Shown here piece by piece: positions 8,304-17,580 of a DNA stretch of 43,862 nt (positions are counted from its first letter, which is position 1; every line of letters begins with the position of its first letter). The notes under the pieces are model-generated. The model was not told where the DNA came from. It did no database searches and saw only the letters and a list, made by a program, of their open reading frames with translations. Origin of the DNA: Chitinophagaceae bacterium (lineage in GTDB: Bacteria > Bacteroidota > Bacteroidia > Chitinophagales > Chitinophagaceae). Location: positions 1-43,862 of the forward strand of contig JANWHX010000193.1 in NCBI GenBank assembly GCA_025450235.1, given 5' to 3'. The position numbers and the translations under genes were made by a program.

Positions 8304-8993
8304 ATGAAAACCGAGAAAAAAATTGGATGGCTGTTGATTGCCGGGGCAGTTGGCGTGCTTATTCCCTACACGATCCTTACAATGAGCTTTGAATACCCGG
8401 ACATACTCCGGCAGGATATCGGTATTATCCTAACAAAGTTTCATGATGGAGGAGGCCCGCTTGTTTTTACCTGGTGGGCATTTGCCATACTCGGATTACC
8501 ATTGCTGGTTGCTTACATAAAAATTGGACAGTTGTTAGAAAACAGGATCAGCTTTATCAGGTGGGCCACTACATTGGGAGTTATTTCCGGAATTGTTCAA
8601 ATCATCGGCTTGTTGAGGTGGGTTTTTGTCGTTCCTGTCATTGCTCATAGCTATACAACATCTGCCGATCCCGTAATAAAAGAAATTGCAAAAGGTAATT
8701 TCCAGACGATTCATCAGTTTGGAGGTGTATTGCTGGGGGAACATCTTGGCCAGCTATTTACTATGGCGTGGACTATTATGATCTCAATCGCCTTTATTAA
8801 ACTAAAGCTATTTCCTAAATGGGTCGGCTGGATAGGTATTATTTCGTCAGTAATTTATTTGGTTGCCCAGGCAGAGTTATTTGCTACTGTCATCCCCGGT
8901 TTTCCTGCATGGAGCATGGCCGGTTTTATAGGCAGCACTCTATGGCTGATATGGCTGATTATTACGGGGATAATGTTCATTCGCACCAAATAG
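8304..8993 (+). CDS. DUF4386-like integral membrane protein
   Basis: Multi-TM protein; overall pattern GAVGVLIPYTIL...GEHLGQLFTMAWTI...LFPKWVGWIGIISSVIYLVAQ. Confidence 0.6.
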   Translation: MKTEKKIGWLLIAGAVGVLIPYTILTMSFEYPDILRQDIGIILTKFHDGGGPLVFTWWAFAILGLPLLVAYIKIGQLLENRISFIRWATTLGVISGIVQIIGLLRWVFVVPVIAHSYTTSADPVIKEIAKGNFQTIHQFGGVLLGEHLGQLFTMAWTIMISIAFIKLKLFPKWVGWIGIISSVIYLVAQAELFATVIPGFPAWSMAGFIGSTLWLIWLIITGIMFIRTK

Positions 8994-9017
8994 TGAATTG
9001 ATCATAAGTTCAAGCGC

Positions 9018-10025
9018 TTATTTTCCCGTTGATTTTCTTTCTACGATCTCGGAAGCAATCATTACCCGTTTTTCGTTTGGCAGCAACATTTTTTTCTCGA
9101 CTATTTTAAAGAGTATGGTGGCAGCCTCTTTACCGATCTCGTAAGCCGGTTGCACAATAGTCGATAATGGAGGATCAAACAAGGCAGCGGCAGATAAATT
9201 GGAGAAGCCAACGAGCTTTAACTGTTGCGGAATCGCAATATTGAGTTCGTGACAAACTTCGTAAGTATTAATAGCAAATTTTTCCACTGCTGCAAATATA
9301 CCGTCAGGTCGTTGATCGCTTTGCAAGAGTTCACGGATATTTTGCCGGTTGGTTTCATCATCAGTTCCGCATTCGATGATCATTTCATTGTCGAGACCAT
9401 GTTTTGCCAGCGCTTTAAGATAGCCGGACCGGCGGCCACTGCTGATCGACAGATTGCATGCGAGGGACAGAAAAGCTATTTTTTTACAACCGACCTTCAG
9501 CAAATGTTCGGTGGCTTTGAATGCAGCTATTGAATCGTCGGTCGTCACACGCGGTACATCTATCTCTTCACAAACTCTGTCGAAAAAAACAAGCGGCATA
9601 CCGGATTGCCGGTAAGCTTCAAGGTGTTCAATATTTGTAGTCGTATTGGAAACAGATATCATGAGTCCGTCTACCCTGCCATTGCGCAATACCTGGAGGA
9701 TCTCTTTTTCCCGGTTATGATCGTCATGAGTAAGATAGATCAGCACGTGATAGCCCTTTCGTTGGGCCACATCTTCCACACCATTCATCACCTGGGAAAA
9801 GAAATTATTTTGAATTTCGGGAATTACAACGGCGATTGTCCGGCTTTTGTTTTGCCGCAAACTGCTTGCGTGCGGATTGGGCTGAAATCCAAGCTTAGCC
9901 GCCAGCGCCTTTACACGGTCTTTTGTTTCCTGGCTGATCTCATGATTATCTCTGAGAGCACGGGAAACAGTAGAAACAGCAAGGTTAAGTTCTTCGGCAA
10001 GCTTTTTAAGATTCACATTATCCAT
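9018..10025 (-). CDS. LacI family transcriptional regulator (1)
   Basis: N-terminal HTH NLKKLAEELNLAVSTVSRALRDNHEISQETKDRVKALAAKLGFQPN and sugar-binding domain. Confidence 0.95.
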   Translation of the reverse strand: MDNVNLKKLAEELNLAVSTVSRALRDNHEISQETKDRVKALAAKLGFQPNPHASSLRQNKSRTIAVVIPEIQNNFFSQVMNGVEDVAQRKGYHVLIYLTHDDHNREKEILQVLRNGRVDGLMISVSNTTTNIEHLEAYRQSGMPLVFFDRVCEEIDVPRVTTDDSIAAFKATEHLLKVGCKKIAFLSLACNLSISSGRRSGYLKALAKHGLDNEMIIECGTDDETNRQNIRELLQSDQRPDGIFAAVEKFAINTYEVCHELNIAIPQQLKLVGFSNLSAAALFDPPLSTIVQPAYEIGKEAATILFKIVEKKMLLPNEKRVMIASEIVERKSTGK

Positions 10026-10063
10026 CGGCGACTAAAGGGTTCTGGACCAAAGATGGCAAATTT

Positions 10064-10077
10064 CGGAAACGTTTCCG
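10064..10077. promoter_or_regulatory. Candidate LacI-family operator, perfect palindrome CGGAAACGTTTCCG
   Basis: 14-bp perfect palindrome with central ACGT, about 40 bp upstream of the LacI(1) start codon. Confidence 0.7.
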
Positions 10078-10090
10078 CAAAAAAGATCGC

Positions 10091-10230
10091 GGATTAAGGG
10101 ATTGATTTTGATTTCGCAGATTCTTAATGGGGAAAAGATGGATCACGGATTAAAGGATTGATTTTGATTTCGCAGATTCTTAATGGGGAAAAGATGGATC
10201 ACGGATTAAAGGATTGATTTTGATTTCGCA
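10091..10230. repeat. Tandem repeat, exact 56-bp period, about 2.5 copies
   Basis: GGATTAA(A/G)GGATTGATTTTGATTTCGCAGATTCTTAATGGGGAAAAGATGGATCAC at 10091, 10147, 10203. Confidence 0.9.
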
Positions 10231-10323
10231 TTTTTTTATGCAGAAAGATGGAGCGTTAAAGTGGTTTACCTGTTTTTATTCATATTTAACCTGTTAAAAC
10301 GGCACTCGTTGCGGGCCGCGATT

Positions 10324-10447
10324 CGTATCTCACGAACCGCAACTATTATTGTGTCGTTTTGGTCATGGGCAAAGAACATTAGCATACAACAGAAATTCGG
10401 ACTTTGAAATTGGTTGAGTGTTTAGAGAAGTTGGTTCGTGAGATACG
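10324..10447. repeat. 15-bp perfect inverted repeat flanking about 94 bp
   Basis: CGTATCTCACGAACC (10324-10338) and GGTTCGTGAGATACG (10433-10447). Confidence 0.85.
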
Positions 10448-10503
10448 GACCAGGGCGGGTGAATAATCGGGCAATCCTCCCGGATTTCTCCATTTCATCC
10501 TGT

Positions 10504-11517
10504 CTAACATCCGGTGGAAGACCGGACGGTAAGAGTGGACGGGATCACCACTGTCTCTTCTTTTAGTTCATTATTGGATTTACCGAGTGCTGTAAACAAA
10601 ACGGCGGCAGCTGTTTTACCCATCTCAAATGCAGGTTGGGTAATAGTTGTCAGCGGCGGATTTAAAATCAAAGCGGTGGGCAGATTTGTGAAGCTGATCA
10701 GTTTTACATTTTTTGGAATAGTGAGGGTAAGGTCTTTGCAGGCAAGGTAAACAGCGGCGGTGAGTTTTTCAACAGATGCAATTATGCCATCGGGTCTTTG
10801 CTTTTTTTTCAATAAGTTTTTTATGATACGATAGTTCTCATCCGGATCATTGCCGCATAAAACGATATCGTGCCCGGACATTTTCATTTTATGATCTTTC
10901 AGTGCTTTTTTATATCCCTGCATCCGGTTATTGCTGATAGACAAACTGGTTGAAGTGGATAAGAACGCTATTTTCTTGCATCCTTTTTCGATCAAGTGAG
11001 CGGCAGCAACATATCCGCTTTCAAAATCGTCGGTAACGACCCTCGCCGTTTCGATGTCTTCACAGATCCGGTCAAAAAAAACAACAGGTATTCCTTCGGC
11101 TGCCACTTCTTTTATATGGCTGCTATCACAGGTTTCGCCTGACACAGAGATCAATATTCCATCTACCCGGCCACTTTTGAATTCGTTCAGTATTGCTTTT
11201 TCCCTGGCAAAACTTTCATGTGTCAGATAGATCAATACATGATATCCTCTTTCCTCCGCGATAGATTCGATGCCATTAATCGCTAATGAAAAAAAACTGT
11301 CCGCTACTTCAGGCAAAACAACAGCAATCGTTTTACTTACTCTTCTTCTCAGGCTGCTGGCATAGGGATTCGGAACATAGTTCATTTTGCGGGCCAATGC
11401 AAGCACCTTCTGCTTGGTTTCATGGCTTATTTCATGACTATCCCTTAATGCTTTTGAAACGGAGGCGACGGAGAGATTCAGTTCTTTCGCTAATATCTTA
11501 ATGGTCGTGTTACCCAT
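10504..11517 (-). CDS. LacI family transcriptional regulator (2), paralogue of (1)
   Basis: TIKILAKELNLSVASVSKALRDSHEISHETKQKVLALARKMNYVPNPYASSLRR. Confidence 0.95.
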   Translation of the reverse strand: MGNTTIKILAKELNLSVASVSKALRDSHEISHETKQKVLALARKMNYVPNPYASSLRRRVSKTIAVVLPEVADSFFSLAINGIESIAEERGYHVLIYLTHESFAREKAILNEFKSGRVDGILISVSGETCDSSHIKEVAAEGIPVVFFDRICEDIETARVVTDDFESGYVAAAHLIEKGCKKIAFLSTSTSLSISNNRMQGYKKALKDHKMKMSGHDIVLCGNDPDENYRIIKNLLKKKQRPDGIIASVEKLTAAVYLACKDLTLTIPKNVKLISFTNLPTALILNPPLTTITQPAFEMGKTAAAVLFTALGKSNNELKEETVVIPSTLTVRSSTGC

Positions 11518-11572
11518 GGACCTGATACTGTTCCAGGCAGCCCTGAAAACTATGTAAAGATACCGTTCCTGG

Positions 11573-11586
11573 CGAAAACGGTTTCG
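11573..11586. promoter_or_regulatory. Candidate LacI-family operator CGAAAACGGTTTCG
   Basis: 12/14 palindromic match, upstream of the LacI(2) start codon. Confidence 0.5.
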
Positions 11587-11857
11587 TAAATAAAAATGTC
11601 CTGATCTGTCTGTTTGCGATTTAAAATAGTCACTTTAGTATCACGGTATCACCAACGATTGCTAATGAATATGCCTGCGAAACGAATGTTAAACATTCTT
11701 CATGTAAGAATTTACAAGTTGGTTTCAGCATTTTATTGTACTCCCGGGCAACCTCTTTTTCTACATACCAAAGTAATTAATCAAATCATAATATATCCTT
11801 ATTACAGTTATCGGCTGTGGAAAGGCTCTGTTATTTAATTTAGCAAAATTGAAAAAT

Positions 11858-12733
11858 ATGAATACAAACAGTTTTGAAGCAGTACCGCTTAAAAATCTTG
11901 ATGAATGGGAAGAGGATTTGCTACGCCGCTATCCTGATCCCGATTCAATTGCAACGTCAAAAACAACTGACGAATTCAGAAATTACGATAGTCCTGAGCG
12001 GGATACCGTCAAAGAATTTTACCGGTTGAATCATCAGTACCAGACCTATGATTTTGTAATGAAAAAAAGGGAGGAATTCCTTTCTTTCTCAAAAAAAGAA
12101 ATGCCGGTTTGGGAGGCGTTCAATTTCTTAAATGAACTCGTGGATGATTCTGACCCCGACACAGATCTTGACCAGTTTCAGCATTTGCTTCAGACCTCGG
12201 AAGCAATACGCAGAGATGGTCACCCCGAATGGATGGTATTGGTTGGCCTGATGCATGATATGGGCAAGGTTCTGTGTTTGTTTGGTGAACCGCAATGGGC
12301 CGTGGTTGGCGATACGTTCCCGGTTGGTTGTGCTTATTCAGATAAAATAGTTTACCCGGAATTTTTTAAGCATAATCCGGATTATGACAACGGGAAATAT
12401 AATTCGAAATATGGAGTATATAAGGAAGGTTGTGGGTTAAGAAATGTTCATATGTCATGGGGGCATGATGAATATGTGTATCAAATGATGAAGAACTATT
12501 TACCAGAATCCGGATTATATATGCTTCGGTACCATTCATTTTATTCCTGGCACCGGGAAGGAGCGTATGGTCACTTGCTGGATGATCATGACCGGGAAAT
12601 GCTTAAATGGGTAAAACTATTTAATCCGTATGATCTCTATTCCAAAAATCCTGAACCGCCGGACTGGAACAAACTAAGGCCATATTATGAAGACCTTGCG
12701 GCTAAATATTTACCGGCCACGCTTAAGTTCTGA
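11858..12733 (+). CDS. myo-inositol oxygenase (MIOX)
   Basis: KEFYRLNHQYQTYDFV, DPDTDLDQFQHLLQTSEAIR, GLMHDMGKVL, WGHDEYVYQ, LRYHSFYSWHREGAYGHL, NPYDLYSK: HD-type MIOX motifs. Confidence 0.92.
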   Translation: MNTNSFEAVPLKNLDEWEEDLLRRYPDPDSIATSKTTDEFRNYDSPERDTVKEFYRLNHQYQTYDFVMKKREEFLSFSKKEMPVWEAFNFLNELVDDSDPDTDLDQFQHLLQTSEAIRRDGHPEWMVLVGLMHDMGKVLCLFGEPQWAVVGDTFPVGCAYSDKIVYPEFFKHNPDYDNGKYNSKYGVYKEGCGLRNVHMSWGHDEYVYQMMKNYLPESGLYMLRYHSFYSWHREGAYGHLLDDHDREMLKWVKLFNPYDLYSKNPEPPDWNKLRPYYEDLAAKYLPATLKF

Positions 12734-12814
12734 TGTTTTCACTGCGTCCGGTTCTTAATTGTCTATTTCGGGTTGATTTTTTATTTACGGGTCATCAAAC
12801 TAAAACTAACTGCT

Positions 12815-15787
12815 ATGATGTTAAAACAACGATTGTCGCTTACGCGGGTGATGCGGGCGACGCTTACATTCTTTCTTTCCCTGATTATGCTGGTAAGTCA
12901 GGCGCAGCAAAGGCAAATTAACGGGAAAGTCAAAGATGCAAACGGCAGTCCCGTCCCTTCAGTGACCGTTTCGGTCAGGGGAAGTCAGACTTCCGCGATC
13001 ACATCTGAGGATGGTTCTTTTATTATTTCTGCACAAGATGGAGACGTACTCATTTTCAGCGCCGTTTCTTTCGAAACCACTGAAGTAAAAATTACTTCAG
13101 CTTCTTCTTATTCTGTTACGCTTACTACCACCTCGGTTGTCCTGGCAGATGTGGCAGTGGTGGGATATGGTACACAGAGAAAAAAAGATGTAACAGGCTC
13201 CGTAAAATCATTGAAGAGTAATGAGTTTAATAAGGGAATTATTAATACTCCGCAACAGCTTCTGCAGGGAAAAGTATCGGGAGTAAATGTTACTTCTTCA
13301 AGTGGTGAACCTGGTGCAGTGATCGGTATTACCGTCAGAGGCCCGGGAGGGGTAAGAACAGGGAGCACACCTCTTTTTGTAGTCGATGGTTTGCCGTTGG
13401 ATAACTCAAGTACCGGTGGAGGTGATCCCTTAAACTTCATAAATCCACAGGATATTGAATCTATTGATGTGTTGAAAGACGCATCTGCAACTGCCATTTA
13501 CGGGGCACGGGGAGCAAATGGGGTAATCTTAATTACTACCAAAAAAGGCAAAGCAGGTGTTTCTACACTTGGAGTTAATTCAAGTGTAGGCTTTTCATCA
13601 ATAGCAAGAGCTTTACCCGTTTTCACAGGAGATGAATTCAGGATTGAAGTTCCAAAAGCTGGTGGAATATTGGATAATAAAGGCAGTAATACAGATTGGC
13701 AGAAAGAAGCTACAAGAACCGCGATCACACAGAATTACAACCTTAACCTGAGTGGAGGAGCTGATAAGCTATCTTACTATGCTTCATTAGGAATGCAGAA
13801 GGAGCAGGGTATTTTGAAGAAAAATGACGTCAACAGGTATTCAGGAAGATTTAATGTTACACAAAAATTTTTACAAGACAGGTTGGTCCTGGAGCTTAAT
13901 ATGGGTGTTGCCAATACTAAACAGACCCGCCCTCCTATAACAAGTGTTTTAGGAGATGTTATTACTTATAATCCAACTTACCCCGCCTATGATGCAAATG
14001 GAAGACCCGCTATCTATCAGAATATAAACCCGTTGCTTTATTTTGAGCTGGACAAAGAAATTACAACCATCAACAGGGTGATAGGTAATATCTCTCCTTC
14101 ATTCAGAATAATTAAAGGACTTATTTATAAACTGAATGTTGGCATTGACAATTCCACTGCAACACGTGACGTTGAAAGTTTGCCAAGTACAGTGCCCTTT
14201 CGCGATGGCAGGTTAGAAAACTTTAACAATTGGAACAGGAATACGCTGGTTGAAAATTATCTCACTTATGCGTGGAGCAAGGCAAAGCACAATTTGTCCG
14301 CGCTTGCAGGCCATTCCTATCAAAAGATATTTGTTCAGCAAAGAAATAGCAGCATAAACCGATTTGTAGTTGGGGGAGTAGATCCAATTTATAATCCCGG
14401 GGTAGGACAGCTTTTAGATTTAGCAAATAATCGTCCCGGCGGCTTTGCTTTTATTAATGAACTGCAATCATTTTTTGGAAGAGTAACTTACCAATACAAC
14501 AATAAATATTTGTTTACTGCTAATTTCAGGGCAGATGGGTCTTCTAAGTTTGGTGAAAATAATAAGTACGGATACTTTCCTTCTTTCTCTGTTGGCTGGA
14601 AAATTTCTGATGAGAAATTTATGGAGAACTCAATTTTTAGTAACCTGAAACTTAGAGCAGGCTGGGGCTTAACGGGTAACCAGGAAATTCCGCCAAAAAT
14701 TACACAGGCCTTATTTACATCACTCGGATCAGCCAGTTATCCACTATATCCTGCTGCAGGAAACTATCCTGCGGGATATGCTTATACAAGGTTGGCTAAT
14801 CCCGATATCAAATGGGAGTCATCTGAGCAAACAGATCTGGGTTTGGATTTTGCCTTATTCAAAGGTGCCTTAACAGGTACAATAGATTTATTCCGTAAGG
14901 TTTCCAACAATATACTTCTGCAGGTAATTCCGGCCGATCCTGTTCAGCCTGCAACAGAGGTATGGTCTAATGTAGAGGATATGACGATAACAAATAAAGG
15001 GGCAGAATTTGAATTGGATTACAGGCATAAATCTGAAAAATCTTTTTCTTACAATATTGGCGGTAACCTCACTCTTATGAATAATAAAGTGGAAAAGTCC
15101 CCGTACTCATTAATACCTGCCGGTTCTGTATCAGGGGCAGGGATAACTTCATCCACCATAAATGGATATGTAAATGGTGAACCAGTCGGTACTTTTTATT
15201 TAAAGGAGTTTATTGGTTTTGATAATAATGGCATGAGTGTTTACACAGATGTTGATAAAAATGGTGTTATCAATGATAATGACAGAATCGCAGCAGGTAC
15301 TGCCTTACCCAATGTTATGTATAGCTTTTATGGAAACGTCGTTTATAAAGGATTTGATTTTGGAATAAATTTTAACGGGGTGTCGGGAAATAAAGTGTAC
15401 AATTATACAGAGAATGTCAGCTTCTCAAAATTAAGGCTGGCCAAAAATGTTAATAGCACTGCCGAAGCAGTGGCTGATCCAAGAGAATCGCTTAATAATC
15501 CTACGCCTGTGACAACAAGATATCTCAGGGATGGGGCCTTCCTAAGGTTGAACAATGCCTCGTTGGGTTATAATTTCAATACAAGAAAATTGGGAATAAA
15601 TAATTGGGTTTCTGCCCTGCGTCTATCCATAACGGGCCAGAATCTTTTTGTCGCCACGAAATATAACGGTTATGATCCGGAAGTAAATATTGACAGGGCA
15701 ATCAATGGGGTATCTTCTTATGGGATCGATTTTTTGAGTTACCCGAAAGCAAGGGCTTTTATTTTTAGTTTAAATTTTTCATTTTAA
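12815..15787 (+). CDS. SusC/RagA-family TonB-linked outer membrane protein (1)
   Basis: CarboxypepD_reg-like domain, DVAVVGYGTQRKKDVTGSV, IESIDVLKDASATAIYGARGANGVILITTKKG. Confidence 0.95.
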   Translation: MMLKQRLSLTRVMRATLTFFLSLIMLVSQAQQRQINGKVKDANGSPVPSVTVSVRGSQTSAITSEDGSFIISAQDGDVLIFSAVSFETTEVKITSASSYSVTLTTTSVVLADVAVVGYGTQRKKDVTGSVKSLKSNEFNKGIINTPQQLLQGKVSGVNVTSSSGEPGAVIGITVRGPGGVRTGSTPLFVVDGLPLDNSSTGGGDPLNFINPQDIESIDVLKDASATAIYGARGANGVILITTKKGKAGVSTLGVNSSVGFSSIARALPVFTGDEFRIEVPKAGGILDNKGSNTDWQKEATRTAITQNYNLNLSGGADKLSYYASLGMQKEQGILKKNDVNRYSGRFNVTQKFLQDRLVLELNMGVANTKQTRPPITSVLGDVITYNPTYPAYDANGRPAIYQNINPLLYFELDKEITTINRVIGNISPSFRIIKGLIYKLNVGIDNSTATRDVESLPSTVPFRDGRLENFNNWNRNTLVENYLTYAWSKAKHNLSALAGHSYQKIFVQQRNSSINRFVVGGVDPIYNPGVGQLLDLANNRPGGFAFINELQSFFGRVTYQYNNKYLFTANFRADGSSKFGENNKYGYFPSFSVGWKISDEKFMENSIFSNLKLRAGWGLTGNQEIPPKITQALFTSLGSASYPLYPAAGNYPAGYAYTRLANPDIKWESSEQTDLGLDFALFKGALTGTIDLFRKVSNNILLQVIPADPVQPATEVWSNVEDMTITNKGAEFELDYRHKSEKSFSYNIGGNLTLMNNKVEKSPYSLIPAGSVSGAGITSSTINGYVNGEPVGTFYLKEFIGFDNNGMSVYTDVDKNGVINDNDRIAAGTALPNVMYSFYGNVVYKGFDFGINFNGVSGNKVYNYTENVSFSKLRLAKNVNSTAEAVADPRESLNNPTPVTTRYLRDGAFLRLNNASLGYNFNTRKLGINNWVSALRLSITGQNLFVATKYNGYDPEVNIDRAINGVSSYGIDFLSYPKARAFIFSLNFSF

Positions 15788-15798
15788 AATAATTGACC

Positions 15799-17487
15799 AT
15801 GATAAAGAAAATATTTAGTCTGCTGCTGATTATTGCAGGGATTGCGGCAATTAACAGTTGTACCAAACTAAAAGAAGATGTACTTGATGAATCTTCGGTG
15901 GCCGGACTTACTGATAAGCAACAGGCAGAAGGAATTATTGCACCTGTATATGCAAAGCTGGAGGATGTTTTTATGCATACTACCTATTTTGCTTTGCAGG
16001 AAATTTCAACAGATGAGGCTATTTTGCCTTTCCGTGGTGGAACTGACTGGGGTGATAATGGTATTTATGTTCAACTGCATAAGCATGAAAACATAAGTTC
16101 GGATGTAAATGTGAGAAATACATGGAATCATATTCTAATAGGAGTATCCAGGGCCGTTACCGCTATGAGTTCGCTTCCTGCCAACCCATATCCTGATGCA
16201 AAAGTATTTCTTGCCGAGGCAAGAGGCATGAAGGCCTATTATGCTATGCTTACCCTGGATCTTTATGGATTGATTTTCGTTAAAGAAGATCCCAGCGAAA
16301 TTTCAAGAATTTTACGGGGTGAAGAAGCTATTGCGTACATCAAATCGGAACTACTGGCTGTAGAACCGCTTTTGGATAATACGACCGGACCCGGCAGGCT
16401 TACCAAAGCAGCCGTCCAGGGATTATTGGCAAGATTGTATTTGAACGCAGCAGTTTACCGGGATATTTATGCCTCCTCTTTTACATTTAAGAATGAGGAT
16501 ATGGATAAGGTGATTGAATATTGCGACAAGATCATTGCCTCAAATCAATATGTTTTATCACCAGACTATTTTTCTATTTTTAATGATAACAATCATACGA
16601 ATAAAGAATTGATTTTTGCGGTAGATCAACGGGCTGATTTGGGAAATGGCCATAACAGGATGGGATATTTTTCTTTGTCAGGGGACCATTTTCCTCTAAC
16701 CAACCAACCAGGGGCCAACGGAACAGATGGACCGGGCATCACTCCCGAATTTTACCGTACATGGGTAAATGCTTATGCCCCGGTGGACCCTGCCGCTGCA
16801 GATCCACGTTTTTATAAACAGAATTTAGTGGTTCCAATTGATTCCTGTGTACCGAAAGCAACTTTTAATCTTGATCGTGGGATCTTGCGAGGTCAACAAT
16901 ATGGATTGATCAGGGTTAGTGGGGCATTTGTGAACTGTGGAACGGGCGGTATAAGAGTTGGAAAACTTTTTAATACTACCCGACCTGGTTCAACTAATGT
17001 ACCGGTTAATTTCACTGAGCAAATTGATTTTACAATCCCAGGGAGTGGTTATAGTACAGGTTACAGGGTATCAAAATATGAGTATAGTAAAACATCAGTC
17101 ACAGGAAGAAATTTTGGAGAGCATGATATTATTATCCTGCGCCTGGCAGATGTTTATTTAATGCGGGCGGAAGCAAAGCTTAGGAAGGGAGGTGCTGATG
17201 CATCTGCGTTGGCAGACGTAAATCTTGTACGAGCTTCCCGCACAGCTACTACACCGGCTGCGCCGCTGCCTGCCATTTCACTGGATATTTTATTTCGTGA
17301 AAGAGGATTTGAGTTGTATTGGGAAATGGTAAGGCGTCCGGACATGATACGTTTTGGAAAATATGAGGGCACGTGGACTGAGAAAACAAGTACTGATAAG
17401 CAAAAAAGGGTTTTCCCTATTCCGCAAACGGCCATCGACGCAGCATCTAATTTGCCAGGTTATTTAACCCAGAATCCGGGGTACTAG
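15799..17487 (+). CDS. SusD/RagB-family lipoprotein (1)
   Basis: Lipoprotein signal (INSCTKL), RGMKAYYAMLTLDLYG, C-terminal RERGFELYWEMVRRPDMIRFGKY...YLTQNPGY. Confidence 0.93.
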   Translation: MIKKIFSLLLIIAGIAAINSCTKLKEDVLDESSVAGLTDKQQAEGIIAPVYAKLEDVFMHTTYFALQEISTDEAILPFRGGTDWGDNGIYVQLHKHENISSDVNVRNTWNHILIGVSRAVTAMSSLPANPYPDAKVFLAEARGMKAYYAMLTLDLYGLIFVKEDPSEISRILRGEEAIAYIKSELLAVEPLLDNTTGPGRLTKAAVQGLLARLYLNAAVYRDIYASSFTFKNEDMDKVIEYCDKIIASNQYVLSPDYFSIFNDNNHTNKELIFAVDQRADLGNGHNRMGYFSLSGDHFPLTNQPGANGTDGPGITPEFYRTWVNAYAPVDPAAADPRFYKQNLVVPIDSCVPKATFNLDRGILRGQQYGLIRVSGAFVNCGTGGIRVGKLFNTTRPGSTNVPVNFTEQIDFTIPGSGYSTGYRVSKYEYSKTSVTGRNFGEHDIIILRLADVYLMRAEAKLRKGGADASALADVNLVRASRTATTPAAPLPAISLDILFRERGFELYWEMVRRPDMIRFGKYEGTWTEKTSTDKQKRVFPIPQTAIDAASNLPGYLTQNPGY

Positions 17488-17517
17488 CAGTTTTAATATA
17501 AGCAGAAAGTAGGAAGA

Positions 17518-17546
17518 CCCGGGGTCATAAAGCCCCGGGATTTTTC
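17518..17546 (+). terminator. Rho-independent terminator after SusD(1)
   Basis: CCCGGGG-TCATAAAG-CCCCGGG followed by ATTTTTC. Confidence 0.85.
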
Positions 17547-17580
17547 TTGCAGGCATTTAACTTTAAGAAACGATTTGCCA

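Noticed and set aside
7331-8993. NmrA-like and DUF4386-like genes as further cassettes of the array
   Set aside because: No recognisable matching boundary boxes flank them; only a weak 'acgacttgttccggttcgtcggag' similarity to the interior of repeat B near 8263.
10091-10230. Possible CRISPR array
   Set aside because: Contiguous 56-bp tandem repeats with no variable spacers and no cas genes.
12733-12921. 62-aa ORF starting at the end of MIOX
   Set aside because: Overlaps the susC(1) start in another frame; no family resemblance.
13108-13728. Antisense ORFs inside susC genes (also 28666..28986, 33591..33800, 39520..40092) and other short antisense ORFs
   Set aside because: They are opposite strongly supported SusC coding sequence, and recur because the plug-domain sequence is conserved; no independent coding evidence.
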